Shown here in pieces: positions 23,602-31,712 of a stretch of DNA of 40,833 bases (positions are counted from its first letter, which is position 1; each line of letters begins with the position of its first letter). The position numbers and the translations under genes are program-made. The stretch spans positions 1-40,833 of the forward strand of contig JAJRWU010000134.1 in NCBI GenBank assembly GCA_024276655.1, given 5' to 3'. The notes beneath the pieces were generated by a model. The model saw only the letters and a list, made by a program, of their open reading frames with translations, had not been told where the DNA came from and made no database searches. The DNA is from Planctomycetota bacterium. GTDB lineage: Bacteria > Planctomycetota > Planctomycetia > Pirellulales > Pirellulaceae.

Positions 23602-26600
23602 TTAGCCATCATTCTTAGTGTCGTTGGCGTCTGAGCTTAGTGTATCTGTGCCGCCGGCGCCCCACAAGACGTCGTTTCCTTCCGTGCCGTCGCGAGCATC
23701 AAGGATGTCATTGCCGTCTCCGGCTCCAACGGTTGCCGAGCGGAACTGATCGCCAAAGAGCTGATCCGACCCCTTGCCAGCGTAGATCGCGTCGGACCCC
23801 GCTCCGCCGCCGAGGAAGGCGTCAATACCAACAATCGAGTTACCCACGCCAGTTCCCAAAGTCGGCGTTCCGCCGCTCTGCAGCTGGATCAGGTCGTCTC
23901 CGGGGCCGGCGCCCACAAAGAGCACGTCTGTGGCGCTAACGTTGGTAATCGTGACACTCAGTGTCTGTGTAGCGGTGAATCCCGTCGGATTGACCGGACT
24001 GACAACGGTTGCCGTCAGCGACGAACTAATAGCGTTGGGATTGCCATCCGGGTCGAACACGGTGACGTGATCATTGAACTCAGTACCCCCGATCACGATG
24101 CGGTCCGCGTCTCCGTCGACACCGGCATCGAGAGTTTGGTTGAGTCCGGGGCCAACGCTCAAGAGATCGTTACCCGCGCCGCCGTTGATCGTGTCAACGC
24201 CGAGCCCGCCAAAGAGGCGATCATTACCGTTATTGCCCGTCAGGTTATCGTCGCCTGGTCCTCCTTGAACGACATCGATCAGCGAGCCGCCGGTATATGT
24301 GTCGGAACCTTCCGCCAACACGGCCAGAATATTGAAGCTGCTGACCGCGCTGGCGGTCACGGAATCGTCCAGCATTCCCATGTTGGCAAAAATAAAGTCA
24401 ACGTTGTTGCTGGTGTAACTGATAGCGCTTCCGGAGTTCAGGTTGGTAAATGTTACGTTGCTATCGGTGATGGTCACCGTGTTGCGAGTATGTGGATCAC
24501 CCGCCACCCAGAGTGCGTTCCCGGACGCCTTTGTGACTCCCGTTAAGAATCCCTCGTTATTCGATCGGTTGGGGTCCAGGATCTCCTGATTTGGATCAGC
24601 GACAACCACTCCGTACAACGGCGAATTGCTTGTGAAAGCCGGAGTAGGGAAAAGACTCGAATTCAAACTGGCCACATGCGATCCGACGGACAGACAGCTC
24701 GAACCAGCGACGCAGTTGGTCGAATTGACCACGAACGAACCAGTGGAGGGATCGCTGTCGAAGTCAAAGAATCCGTTGGCCGACCCGAAGACGCCCAACG
24801 TCAGACTGCTCGCGATGGCGTCGTCGGCGATGGTGTACGCGACGTCAATCATGTTGTCGCCATCGAAGTTTGTCACGCTATCGATTTGTACGTCGGGAGT
24901 TGTCAAGGCCGGAGTAATAATCAAGGTGTAGTCGTTCAGCACCGGTACGTGACTGTCCACATTGAAATCGCCGACCCAGAAATTCCACGTGCCGGCGCTA
25001 CCAGCGCCGTCGAACAGCGACAGTGGAGTACCGCTGTTGGGTTGGTAGCTATCCGAGAATTGATAAGCGTTGGGATTAACCGTGGCATTGATAAAACCAT
25101 TAGGAGATTCATCGTCCAGGACCGTGTCCCAGTAACCGTTGGTGAAGGAACTCGAGGTGGCTGTGGAATCCACCGTGGAATTGGAGGCATTTTCAGACGA
25201 AACAATGTCGCCCGTTCGATGTGGCGAATCAAGCCGCAGCCGCAAGTCTCGGCTGGGCGCCGCGTGGAAGAGGTCGAACCGCAGATTCAAATCTTCGACA
25301 TTTAGGTTGGTCAGCGTCCTGGTGGGGACTGAAATCGGGCCGTTGTTCGAAAAGCCGCCTTCGCTGAGCGTCGAGCCGCTAAAGCCAGCCGCTGTCGTCC
25401 GACTAAACATCAGCCGGCTGCCCATCTGGAAAAATTGCGTATGGGTGTTATTGCCGGCGGTGTGTGGGTTCTGGTCCATTAGCAGCGCGTTGGCGCCACT
25501 GATGTTCGACCCGATGGTGAATTGGTAATTGGCGGCCGCAGTCTGGGCGGTGGAAAGCGCGACATCAAAGACCGTGTTGTTCGTCCCCGCGACAACGACC
25601 GGAGCGCCGGTAGTCAAGACAGTCTTGGTTGAACCCTCGATCCGCGTCACGGCGATATCGTCGCTGGAAAACGTGCCGGTATCGATTGGCTGATCGAACT
25701 GCACCTGAAATGTGCTGATCTGGCCTTCCAAGAGTTGGTCGGACGAGACTTCGGTTTGCACAACGCGCGGACCGTTAACTTGGTCGATCTCGGCGCCATT
25801 AATGCGCAAGGTCCAATCGGTGAACGTGCCGACATCCCCGCCGGCTTCGTCCTTGATCTTCAGCGTCCAGTCTCCCGATGACGTTTCGCCCCAGTGGGCG
25901 CGCGACGTAAATAGGTAATTGCTGTAGTTATTGCCTGAGTCGTTGCCGCGAGGTTCCGCCAACTTGCTGGCCGTGGTCGTCACGCCGGCGTGCTCAAGCG
26001 TGATTCTCAAGTCGCCCCTAAATGTGTGAGTGGCGTTGAGGACAACTTCGACCGTTTCGACTTGGATGTCCGGCGAGATGCTAATCGTACTGGTTACTTC
26101 CGCTCCGGTGTTGTCTGGAATCGCCAGGCCGGGCGATGCCGAACCTTCCACCATTACCTCAGGGCCGACAGGCTGCCAATTGGTAGCCAAGTTGACCGCA
26201 CCGGCAGCGTTGATGATTCCGAAGCCAAAGTCGTGGCTGAATGGCCGGCCGGACTGATTGGCCACGAAACTGCTTAGTGATCCAGCCGTCAGCCCGGTCG
26301 TGGACGCGCTGTTGACCACAATATGCTGGACATCCCGCCAAGTCAGATTGGGATTGGCTTCCAGCACCAACGCCAATACGCCGGAGACGAGCGGCGCCGC
26401 GGAAGAAGTACCGCCGAAATCGTTCGTGTAATCTCGCCGCGTATATCCCGGCGTGTCGACTCGCGACGCCGATGTAATATCGGTCGTGACCAAGTCGGTC
26501 GTAGTGATGCCCTCGCCCTGGCCGTTAGAAGGCGCCGTGATTAGCAACGACGCGCCGGGATTGCTGTACGAAGCGATGGTGCCATCGTGCGCGGCGGCCG

Positions 26601-28398
26601 CCACACCAATTACTTGCCGGCGGTTATGCAGGCCTGATTGGTAGTTGATGTTGGCTGAGGCTGTGCGGCCGTTCCCCGCTGCAAAGACGAAGATCTTGCC
26701 GAGGCCGCCGCGCCCGTCGTTCGCGCTATTGGTAATGGCGTCCTGAATGACTGTAGCCGTCGAGGTTGCCACGAAATCGGTCGTGCTTCCCCAACTATTG
26801 TTTGAAATGTCGATGCGGGTTCCATCGTATTCTGACCCGCCGACGCCCTTCGTTGTGTTCCAATCCAGGGCTTCTGCAATTTGCGTGGTAAACAGGCTCC
26901 CTCCCGTAATCAGGCGCGAAGCGCCGATCGTGGCATTCGGAGCAGCTCCACTGACACCAATACTATTGCCAACGGCCGCAGCGACTCCCGCGACCGCCGT
27001 GCCATGACACTCAGCAGTGCCGCCAGCAGCGCTGCTGCAGATGCCGTTACCGATTGTGGGGCTTGGGTCGTTGTCGCTGTCAAAAAAATCGTAGCTGGCT
27101 AGGGCGTCCACGTGGGGCGACAGATCTGGATGCGTCGTCTGTATACCGCTGTCGACGAACGAGATCGTGACGCCTTTGCCAGTTACACCCAGATCCCATG
27201 CGGCGGGAACATTGGCGTCGAGGCCAGCAACGCCGCCTGTTTGCCCCGTGTTCAACAAGTGCCATTGCGCTGGGAAGAGCGGATCCGAAGCGAAACTCGT
27301 CGTCGTTGGCGTGGAATAATAGACGGGATACGCGTCCTGAACTTCCGGTAAACGCATCAGGCTCGAAACCGAGAAATCTTGCGCCTCTTGCGAGCGTTCG
27401 TTCACAGGCGCCAAACTTGGCCTCCACGCGTTGAGAGAGAATCCGCGTTCGCTGGCCTCCTGCTCAAGTTCGTTCGCCCTCTGATCGACCGCGTTGGCGA
27501 ATTGGCGTGGCTGCGTGTTTTCATCGACTCGCCAGATGTTCAAGTTTTGAGCCAGATTGTCGTAGTGATACTCGTGTGTATAGCCGGATTCGCTGGCCGC
27601 CTGTTCCGAGTCGACGCCCGGCGCCAACTCGACAAGAAACTCGCCTTCGAACGAGTTCGAATCGGTTGGCTCTTGACGCTGGTAGGGTGCGACGATTTCT
27701 GTTTCAGGACCCGTTAACCTGATAATTTGGCCAGGTGAGTCAACCGAATCGCTCGGTGTCGCCGGCGCGGGTTCCTTTTCCCCACCTTCACGACTAGGCG
27801 AAGCCGGGAGCGAATCTGGCCGGGCGCTATAACCAGCCAAAGATTCCAAGCCAGGTTGCCTGGACTGCTCCGCTCCCGTCAACTGGTAAATAGCATCGTC
27901 AACGTGGGTGAATTCACCGGACACCACGCCAGTGGTCGACAAGAATACTCCAGTGGTCGACAAGAATTCCGACGCTCCAAAAGCCGCCGTTGTAGATTCC
28001 CGCTGTATATTATCCGCGAGGATGCGGTCAACCATCTGCGCGGCCGACACCGATTCGAGCCTGCGCGAGGCGGCGGCGCCTATGCGGTCGGAACTGTTTG
28101 GTTGCGGTTGCCGAACGGATGTCGACTTAGCAGGGCTTTGATTTTGGGGCCGGACTTGGCTGCCAGCCACCAATGGCCTCGTAATACTGGACGATACTTG
28201 GGTGTGACGCGCGATCGGCCGTTCCAGGCCCGTCAACTCATCGCCCGTCAACTCATCGGCGGCGTCGAGCGAATAGAGGTCGGCGAGCAGCCCAGCGCCG
28301 ATGCCGAACCCCAGCATGTTGAGAGGCGCTATTCTTGTCTCAAGTGTTTGAATAACGGGGCGGCAATTCCGACGACGTTTTCGCTGTTGCCGTTTCAT
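23602..28398 (-). CDS. Giant secreted subtilisin-family (S8) protease with P-domains and RTX repeats
   Basis: 1598 residues from ATG 28398, chosen over an in-frame start at 28428 because AGGAG lies 7 bases upstream of it. The N-terminus is a very basic stretch followed by QTLETRIAPL, like planctomycete exported proteins. A propeptide region precedes the catalytic domain, which begins near DPLFPAQWHLLNTGQTGG. The catalytic triad is intact: Asp416 (SFVDSGI), His465 (CHGTAVAG) and Ser665 (GGTSSAAP), with oxyanion Asn575 (AAGNG). Next is a proprotein-convertase P-domain (ending DWTLKIKDEAGGDVGTFTDWTLRI), a second P-domain-like block (GTWNFWVGDF), a CARDB-like region, and C-terminal calcium-binding RTX repeats (GGPGDDNLTGNNGNDRLFGG and further copies). 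It is probably cell-surface or extracellular and calcium-dependent. It sits inside the lasso locus; whether it acts on the peptide is unknown. Confidence 0.88.
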   Translation of the reverse strand: MKRQQRKRRRNCRPVIQTLETRIAPLNMLGFGIGAGLLADLYSLDAADELTGDELTGLERPIARHTQVSSSITRPLVAGSQVRPQNQSPAKSTSVRQPQPNSSDRIGAAASRRLESVSAAQMVDRILADNIQRESTTAAFGASEFLSTTGVFLSTTGVVSGEFTHVDDAIYQLTGAEQSRQPGLESLAGYSARPDSLPASPSREGGEKEPAPATPSDSVDSPGQIIRLTGPETEIVAPYQRQEPTDSNSFEGEFLVELAPGVDSEQAASESGYTHEYHYDNLAQNLNIWRVDENTQPRQFANAVDQRANELEQEASERGFSLNAWRPSLAPVNERSQEAQDFSVSSLMRLPEVQDAYPVYYSTPTTTSFASDPLFPAQWHLLNTGQTGGVAGLDANVPAAWDLGVTGKGVTISFVDSGIQTTHPDLSPHVDALASYDFFDSDNDPSPTIGNGICSSAAGGTAECHGTAVAGVAAAVGNSIGVSGAAPNATIGASRLITGGSLFTTQIAEALDWNTTKGVGGSEYDGTRIDISNNSWGSTTDFVATSTATVIQDAITNSANDGRGGLGKIFVFAAGNGRTASANINYQSGLHNRRQVIGVAAAAHDGTIASYSNPGASLLITAPSNGQGEGITTTDLVTTDITSASRVDTPGYTRRDYTNDFGGTSSAAPLVSGVLALVLEANPNLTWRDVQHIVVNSASTTGLTAGSLSSFVANQSGRPFSHDFGFGIINAAGAVNLATNWQPVGPEVMVEGSASPGLAIPDNTGAEVTSTISISPDIQVETVEVVLNATHTFRGDLRITLEHAGVTTTASKLAEPRGNDSGNNYSNYLFTSRAHWGETSSGDWTLKIKDEAGGDVGTFTDWTLRINGAEIDQVNGPRVVQTEVSSDQLLEGQISTFQVQFDQPIDTGTFSSDDIAVTRIEGSTKTVLTTGAPVVVAGTNNTVFDVALSTAQTAAANYQFTIGSNISGANALLMDQNPHTAGNNTHTQFFQMGSRLMFSRTTAAGFSGSTLSEGGFSNNGPISVPTRTLTNLNVEDLNLRFDLFHAAPSRDLRLRLDSPHRTGDIVSSENASNSTVDSTATSSSFTNGYWDTVLDDESPNGFINATVNPNAYQFSDSYQPNSGTPLSLFDGAGSAGTWNFWVGDFNVDSHVPVLNDYTLIITPALTTPDVQIDSVTNFDGDNMIDVAYTIADDAIASSLTLGVFGSANGFFDFDSDPSTGSFVVNSTNCVAGSSCLSVGSHVASLNSSLFPTPAFTSNSPLYGVVVADPNQEILDPNRSNNEGFLTGVTKASGNALWVAGDPHTRNTVTITDSNVTFTNLNSGSAISYTSNNVDFIFANMGMLDDSVTASAVSSFNILAVLAEGSDTYTGGSLIDVVQGGPGDDNLTGNNGNDRLFGGLGVDTINGGAGNDLLSVGPGLNQTLDAGVDGDADRIVIGGTEFNDHVTVFDPDGNPNAISSSLTATVVSPVNPTGFTATQTLSVTITNVSATDVLFVGAGPGDDLIQLQSGGTPTLGTGVGNSIVGIDAFLGGGAGSDAIYAGKGSDQLFGDQFRSATVGAGDGNDILDARDGTEGNDVLWGAGGTDTLSSDANDTKNDG
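27929..27970 (-). repeat. 21-bp tandem duplication inside the protease gene
   Basis: CCAGTGGTCGACAAGAA recurs 21 bases apart (units 27929-27949 and 27950-27970), giving a doubled FLSTTGV in the protein. A second in-frame tandem duplication of about 15 bp (CCCGTCAACTCATCG, about 28229-28258) doubles the residues DELTG. Both are in the poorly constrained N-terminal region and are probably replication slippage. Confidence 0.6.
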
Positions 28399-28559
28399 GG
28401 TTTGTCTCCTGGGCAGAGAATCTAGCACCTAACAAAGCTACGCAGACGCCGCAGCTTATCCGCCCATACGGCAATATGCAAGAAATTACCCCTTCAAACG
28501 ACAGATTTATTCATTTTATGCAGAAAACGCGAAAAGAACGGTGGACGAAGCAGTCACAG

Positions 28560-29513
28560 TCAGCGATTTTCGGCATGAGCGACCAAGGCTCCACATGCCG
28601 CGTTCAGGTTGTCGACTCCACTTGCGTACCGAAATCGGAAGATGGGGATGCGTTCGGCGATTCCGTCCACGTCGCGCAAACGGGCCGCTTCGAGACCCAA
28701 CGGACCGACGACTCTCGCGCAGAAGCTGAATCTGAGGAGTTCGACGAACCGGGAGCTGGGATTCAGTTCATCGATCTTTGGTGTGTTGGACGATATCGTG
28801 CTGGGCGATTGTTCATCACGCTCCAACAAATACGCTCTGGCGAGGGGGAGGGGTTGATCTGCAAAGCCCCCCCAGCCTCGCCCAACAGGTTGCAAGTGCT
28901 TGCCCAACGGCAGGTCATCCGCGGCGCGTATCGCGAATTGCCCGCCCATGTCAGGACGGATTTTCATTTGCGGATAGCCTGGCGACGCGATGCACCCGCT
29001 TTGGTTCATGGTCACCGGTAAGATGTCGTCGGTGACCAACGAGCATCCGTCAGCGACAAGCCGCGCGGCAAACGATGATTTTCCAGAACCCGAGTGTCCC
29101 AAAAATGCGATCGCGCCGTTGCCGATCTGAATCGCGCTGGCGTGAAGACAGGTCGCTCCGCGGAGCTCAAGCAACACGGCGAAGATGGGTCCGTGTAAGA
29201 GATAAGTCACGAGCGTCTCGGAGACGTTCTCTTTGATGAAGCACACGACTCGCCGAGCATCTCGCAGGAAAAAATCGCCGACGCTGGCATAACGGAGGCA
29301 ATGCCAACCTTTGTCGCTGTGCAGTGTCACACCCGCCGCCCGGTTCTCGTACTTACGTGTTGCATTCGTCGGGTCAAATGGACGAGATTCACGGTAACCA
29401 GCTTGCGCAAATTCGACGTCGTGATCGGAGCCGTCGACCGCCGAGCCCCACGTTTCAAAGTCGGAGCGAACCCGGAGTTGGTACAGCAGCGAAATTACGG
29501 GGTTCGAGTTCAT
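28560..29513 (-). CDS. HPr kinase-like peptide kinase of the lasso cluster
   Basis: About 317 residues. Key motifs, numbered from a possible upstream Met at 29519, are LHASAI (125-130), the Walker A loop GHSGSGKSS (141-149) and LVTDD (161-165). This is the pattern of HprK-related kinases found in lasso clusters rather than of true HPr kinase, whose N-terminal domain and context are missing. In the paeninodin pathway such a kinase phosphorylates the C-terminal Ser of the precursor. I prefer the start at 29513 (MNSNPV), since AAGGA is 5 bases upstream, too close for the ATG at 29519. It follows the B2 gene by about 55 bases on the same strand. The C-terminal ~60 residues show no motif I recognise. 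Confidence 0.82.
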   Translation of the reverse strand: MNSNPVISLLYQLRVRSDFETWGSAVDGSDHDVEFAQAGYRESRPFDPTNATRKYENRAAGVTLHSDKGWHCLRYASVGDFFLRDARRVVCFIKENVSETLVTYLLHGPIFAVLLELRGATCLHASAIQIGNGAIAFLGHSGSGKSSFAARLVADGCSLVTDDILPVTMNQSGCIASPGYPQMKIRPDMGGQFAIRAADDLPLGKHLQPVGRGWGGFADQPLPLARAYLLERDEQSPSTISSNTPKIDELNPSSRFVELLRFSFCARVVGPLGLEAARLRDVDGIAERIPIFRFRYASGVDNLNAACGALVAHAENR

Positions 29514-29569
29514 TCGCATCCTTGAGCGGCATGACCGACGCAGCGCCCGTCGTTACGAGAGCCAAATCT

Positions 29570-30028
29570 CTACGAGAAGTCTTGGACGTCATTCAGAGTT
29601 GATACAAACGGTGCAAATCGCTCACGAACATCGGCGGAGTCGCCGATGACCTGATCTCGACATTCAACCCATGCATGCGCTTCCCAGCCGTTCTCGCCAA
29701 CGCGGCATCCAAATCGAATATCGCTGGTCACGCCGCGCCTTCGCAACAGCCACCATAGCACGATCGATCGCTGTAGGCAGTTGGCCGCGTAAAGGCTGCG
29801 CGTCGCGGCGATTCGCACAAGTCGCGCTATGCGTCGCGCTTCATCAAGGGTGGAGTCGCTTTGCTCGGCTTCCGTTGGTCGGCGTATCGTTCGCTCGAAG
29901 AAGGCGCGACACCGGCTCATGCCAAACCAATTGAGCGTACACGCCGAAACGGGCAGCGCGATCACGGCTTGCAGCAGCACCCAATGGTCTGCCCAGGAGA
30001 GATCCAGGAACTTACGGACACTACCCAT
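29570..30028 (-). CDS. Lasso-peptide B2 leader peptidase (transglutaminase-like)
   Basis: 152 residues, the usual size of stand-alone B2 proteins. The Cys-His-Asp triad is visible: Cys84 in YAANCLQRSIVLWWLLRRRG, His118 in WEAHAWVE and Asp130 in VIGDS. This domain removes the leader from the precursor, next to the Thr at -2, so the cyclase can close the ring. The N-terminal ~35 residues contain a hydrophobic stretch (WVLLQAVIALPVSAC) seen in many B2 proteins. Its start overlaps the end of the B1 gene by 8 bases, so the split B1/B2 pair is translationally coupled. Confidence 0.9.
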   Translation of the reverse strand: MGSVRKFLDLSWADHWVLLQAVIALPVSACTLNWFGMSRCRAFFERTIRRPTEAEQSDSTLDEARRIARLVRIAATRSLYAANCLQRSIVLWWLLRRRGVTSDIRFGCRVGENGWEAHAWVECRDQVIGDSADVRERFAPFVSTLNDVQDFS

Positions 30029-30305
30029 CGCAAATCTCGACCAGCCCTTTGTCGACTAATTCGGCAATGAACGCTTCCAAGTCATCTCGCAGCCGTGCTT
30101 CATCGACTTCGTATTCGTTCAACAACGTTTGATAGGCGGTTTGGATGCAGTCGGCCGAATTCAAGACGCGAAACATGCGGCTGCCGACTTGGTCCAGCCC
30201 ATGGTAATTCTCCCTCGTGAGATTTAGGAACATCGCCTCGCCTTGGATCTCCTGCGCCAACACGCTGTCTGGAACGCGCACCCGACTTGCAAAAGAGATT
30301 GCCAT
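30021..30305 (-). CDS. PqqD-like B1 leader-binding protein (RiPP recognition element)
   Basis: 94 residues from ATG 30305, preferred over a GTG at 30311 because GAAGGA sits 7 bases upstream. The protein has the PqqD / lasso B1 layout: an N-terminal beta part (VRVPDSVLAQEIQGEAMFLN), a YHGLDQVGSRMFRVL motif, then helices ending in DLEAFIAELVDKGLVE. Such proteins bind the leader peptide through the Tyr-Pro-Leu-Gly signature and present it to B2 and the cyclase. No PQQ synthesis genes are nearby, so PqqD itself is excluded. Confidence 0.9.
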   Translation of the reverse strand: MAISFASRVRVPDSVLAQEIQGEAMFLNLTRENYHGLDQVGSRMFRVLNSADCIQTAYQTLLNEYEVDEARLRDDLEAFIAELVDKGLVEICDG

Positions 30306-30372
30306 ACCCACTTCCTTCTCGTGCGACCTATTATTGCTTTGCGTCGAGGGACGCCGTGAGCTAGGATGAAAA
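30306..30372. promoter_or_regulatory. Divergent promoter region between lasso B1 and the nucleotidyltransferase
   Basis: The 67 bases between two divergently transcribed genes must contain at least their ribosome sites (GAAGGA for the minus-strand gene, TAGGA for the plus-strand gene) and probably overlapping promoters. I could not assign -35/-10 boxes with confidence. Confidence 0.35.
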
Positions 30373-31608
30373 GTGAGTGCCTACATCGCCGAATGTTGTG
30401 ATTGCGCCGCCCATATGAACGATCTCTACACTCTCGCCGTCCAGCGACGGCCGGAAGATGAACTGTTGCTCGAAGTCGCTCGCGGCTCTGGGCGACAAGA
30501 GGGGGCCCGGCTCGCGGAGCTGCTCCAGTATAACCTGGATTGGGCTTCGTTGCTTGAGATGGCGCGAATTCACGCCGTGCTGCCATCGCTTTACGTCGCA
30601 CTGAGTTCGATCGGCTGGAAAGACGTGCCGATTGAATACCGCGACAAGATTGAAGCTCGCTTTCGCCGTCACGCCGCGCGCAATTTGATGCTAACCGGCG
30701 AGCTCATGCAGATTATCGACGCCTGCAAGGCTCGTGGAATAACCGTGATGCCCTTCAAGGGGCCGGTTTTATCGCATCGTCTTTACGGAAACTTCGCCCA
30801 ACGCGTGTTTCTCGACCTGGATTTACTTGTCAGTCATGACCAAGCCGACGAACTTTGCGAGCTGCTTCACGAGCGAGGTTATCAGTCGTCCCTTGGGGCG
30901 CCGGCTTCTTACGAGCAAACCTATTTTCAGTTCAGTCGCCAACTTCCCCTCACGCAGAAAGATACCGGAACAACCGTAGAGGTGCATACGGCGCTGCTCA
31001 AAAGAAGTGGGGCGCGATGGACGAATCTGGAATCCTTGAGCCAGCGAGCCGAAACGCTTGACGTTTGCGGACGGTCGATTTCCGTCATCAGCGCCGAAGA
31101 ACTGCTCCTCTATTTGTGCGTCCATGGAGCGAAACACTGCTGGGAGCGGTTGGGTTGGATCTGCGACGTCGCTCAACTACTGGAGACTTGCGAGCACCTC
31201 GACTGGTCGTGGACGATGGATCGAGCTAAAGAACTCCATTGTGAAAGACAGTTATCATTAGGGCTGGTGTTGGCGCATGAACTCCTTGAAACTGAGATAC
31301 TTGGCGAAATCGGCGGAGCCGCTGGAGCAGCCGCAAAAACACTTGCCAACGACATTGCCGCCGACATTTTCCGACCTAAAGAGAACGGGGGCAGCCGCCT
31401 CGCGAATCCTTTCCGGGCGCTCTGGTGTCACCTCAGGTCCCGGCAACTACTGCGTGATCGCGTGTATCACATCTGGGACACCACGATGCGCCCCACCGTA
31501 GCGGACTGGCGTTTCATTCCGCTGCCGCGCGCCCTTTCCTTTTTGTACTACTTGCTGCGGCCGGTTCGCTTGGTGGGAAAACATCTCTTGTCGATCTTGC
31601 GACTTTGA
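30373..31608 (+). CDS. Nucleotidyltransferase-family protein of the lasso cluster
   Basis: 411 residues from a GTG start at 30373 with TAGGA 6 bases upstream; a later ATG at 30415 is possible. The motif set is that of the NTP_transf_5 family: FKGPVLSHRLYGNFAQRVFLDLDLLV, with the Asp-x-Asp pair expected to hold metal, and later VEVHTALL and VHGAKHCWERLGWICDVAQLL. Such genes commonly travel with lasso clusters that also have an HprK-like kinase. In the pseudomycoidin pathway, as I recall, the equivalent enzyme decorates the phosphorylated peptide further. It is transcribed away from the B1/B2/kinase genes, so it may be under separate control. The substrate here is unknown. Confidence 0.82.
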   Translation: MSAYIAECCDCAAHMNDLYTLAVQRRPEDELLLEVARGSGRQEGARLAELLQYNLDWASLLEMARIHAVLPSLYVALSSIGWKDVPIEYRDKIEARFRRHAARNLMLTGELMQIIDACKARGITVMPFKGPVLSHRLYGNFAQRVFLDLDLLVSHDQADELCELLHERGYQSSLGAPASYEQTYFQFSRQLPLTQKDTGTTVEVHTALLKRSGARWTNLESLSQRAETLDVCGRSISVISAEELLLYLCVHGAKHCWERLGWICDVAQLLETCEHLDWSWTMDRAKELHCERQLSLGLVLAHELLETEILGEIGGAAGAAAKTLANDIAADIFRPKENGGSRLANPFRALWCHLRSRQLLRDRVYHIWDTTMRPTVADWRFIPLPRALSFLYYLLRPVRLVGKHLLSILRL

Positions 31609-31712
31609 CGAACCGAGTAAATTGGCGGGACCTAGGTTCTAAGCGGACGTTATTCTCAGATGAGCGCCGTTTCGACGCAACAAGGCCTCGCATACATTCG
31701 ATGTTCTGTTGC

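Noticed and set aside
28560-29513. Genuine HPr kinase/phosphorylase of the PTS system
   Set aside because: It lacks the usual N-terminal domain and PTS neighbours, while the lasso B1/B2 genes are adjacent.
30021-30305. PqqD of a PQQ biosynthesis operon
   Set aside because: No pqqA, B, C or E genes are nearby; the overlapping B2 gene and the lasso cyclase show it is a lasso B1 protein.
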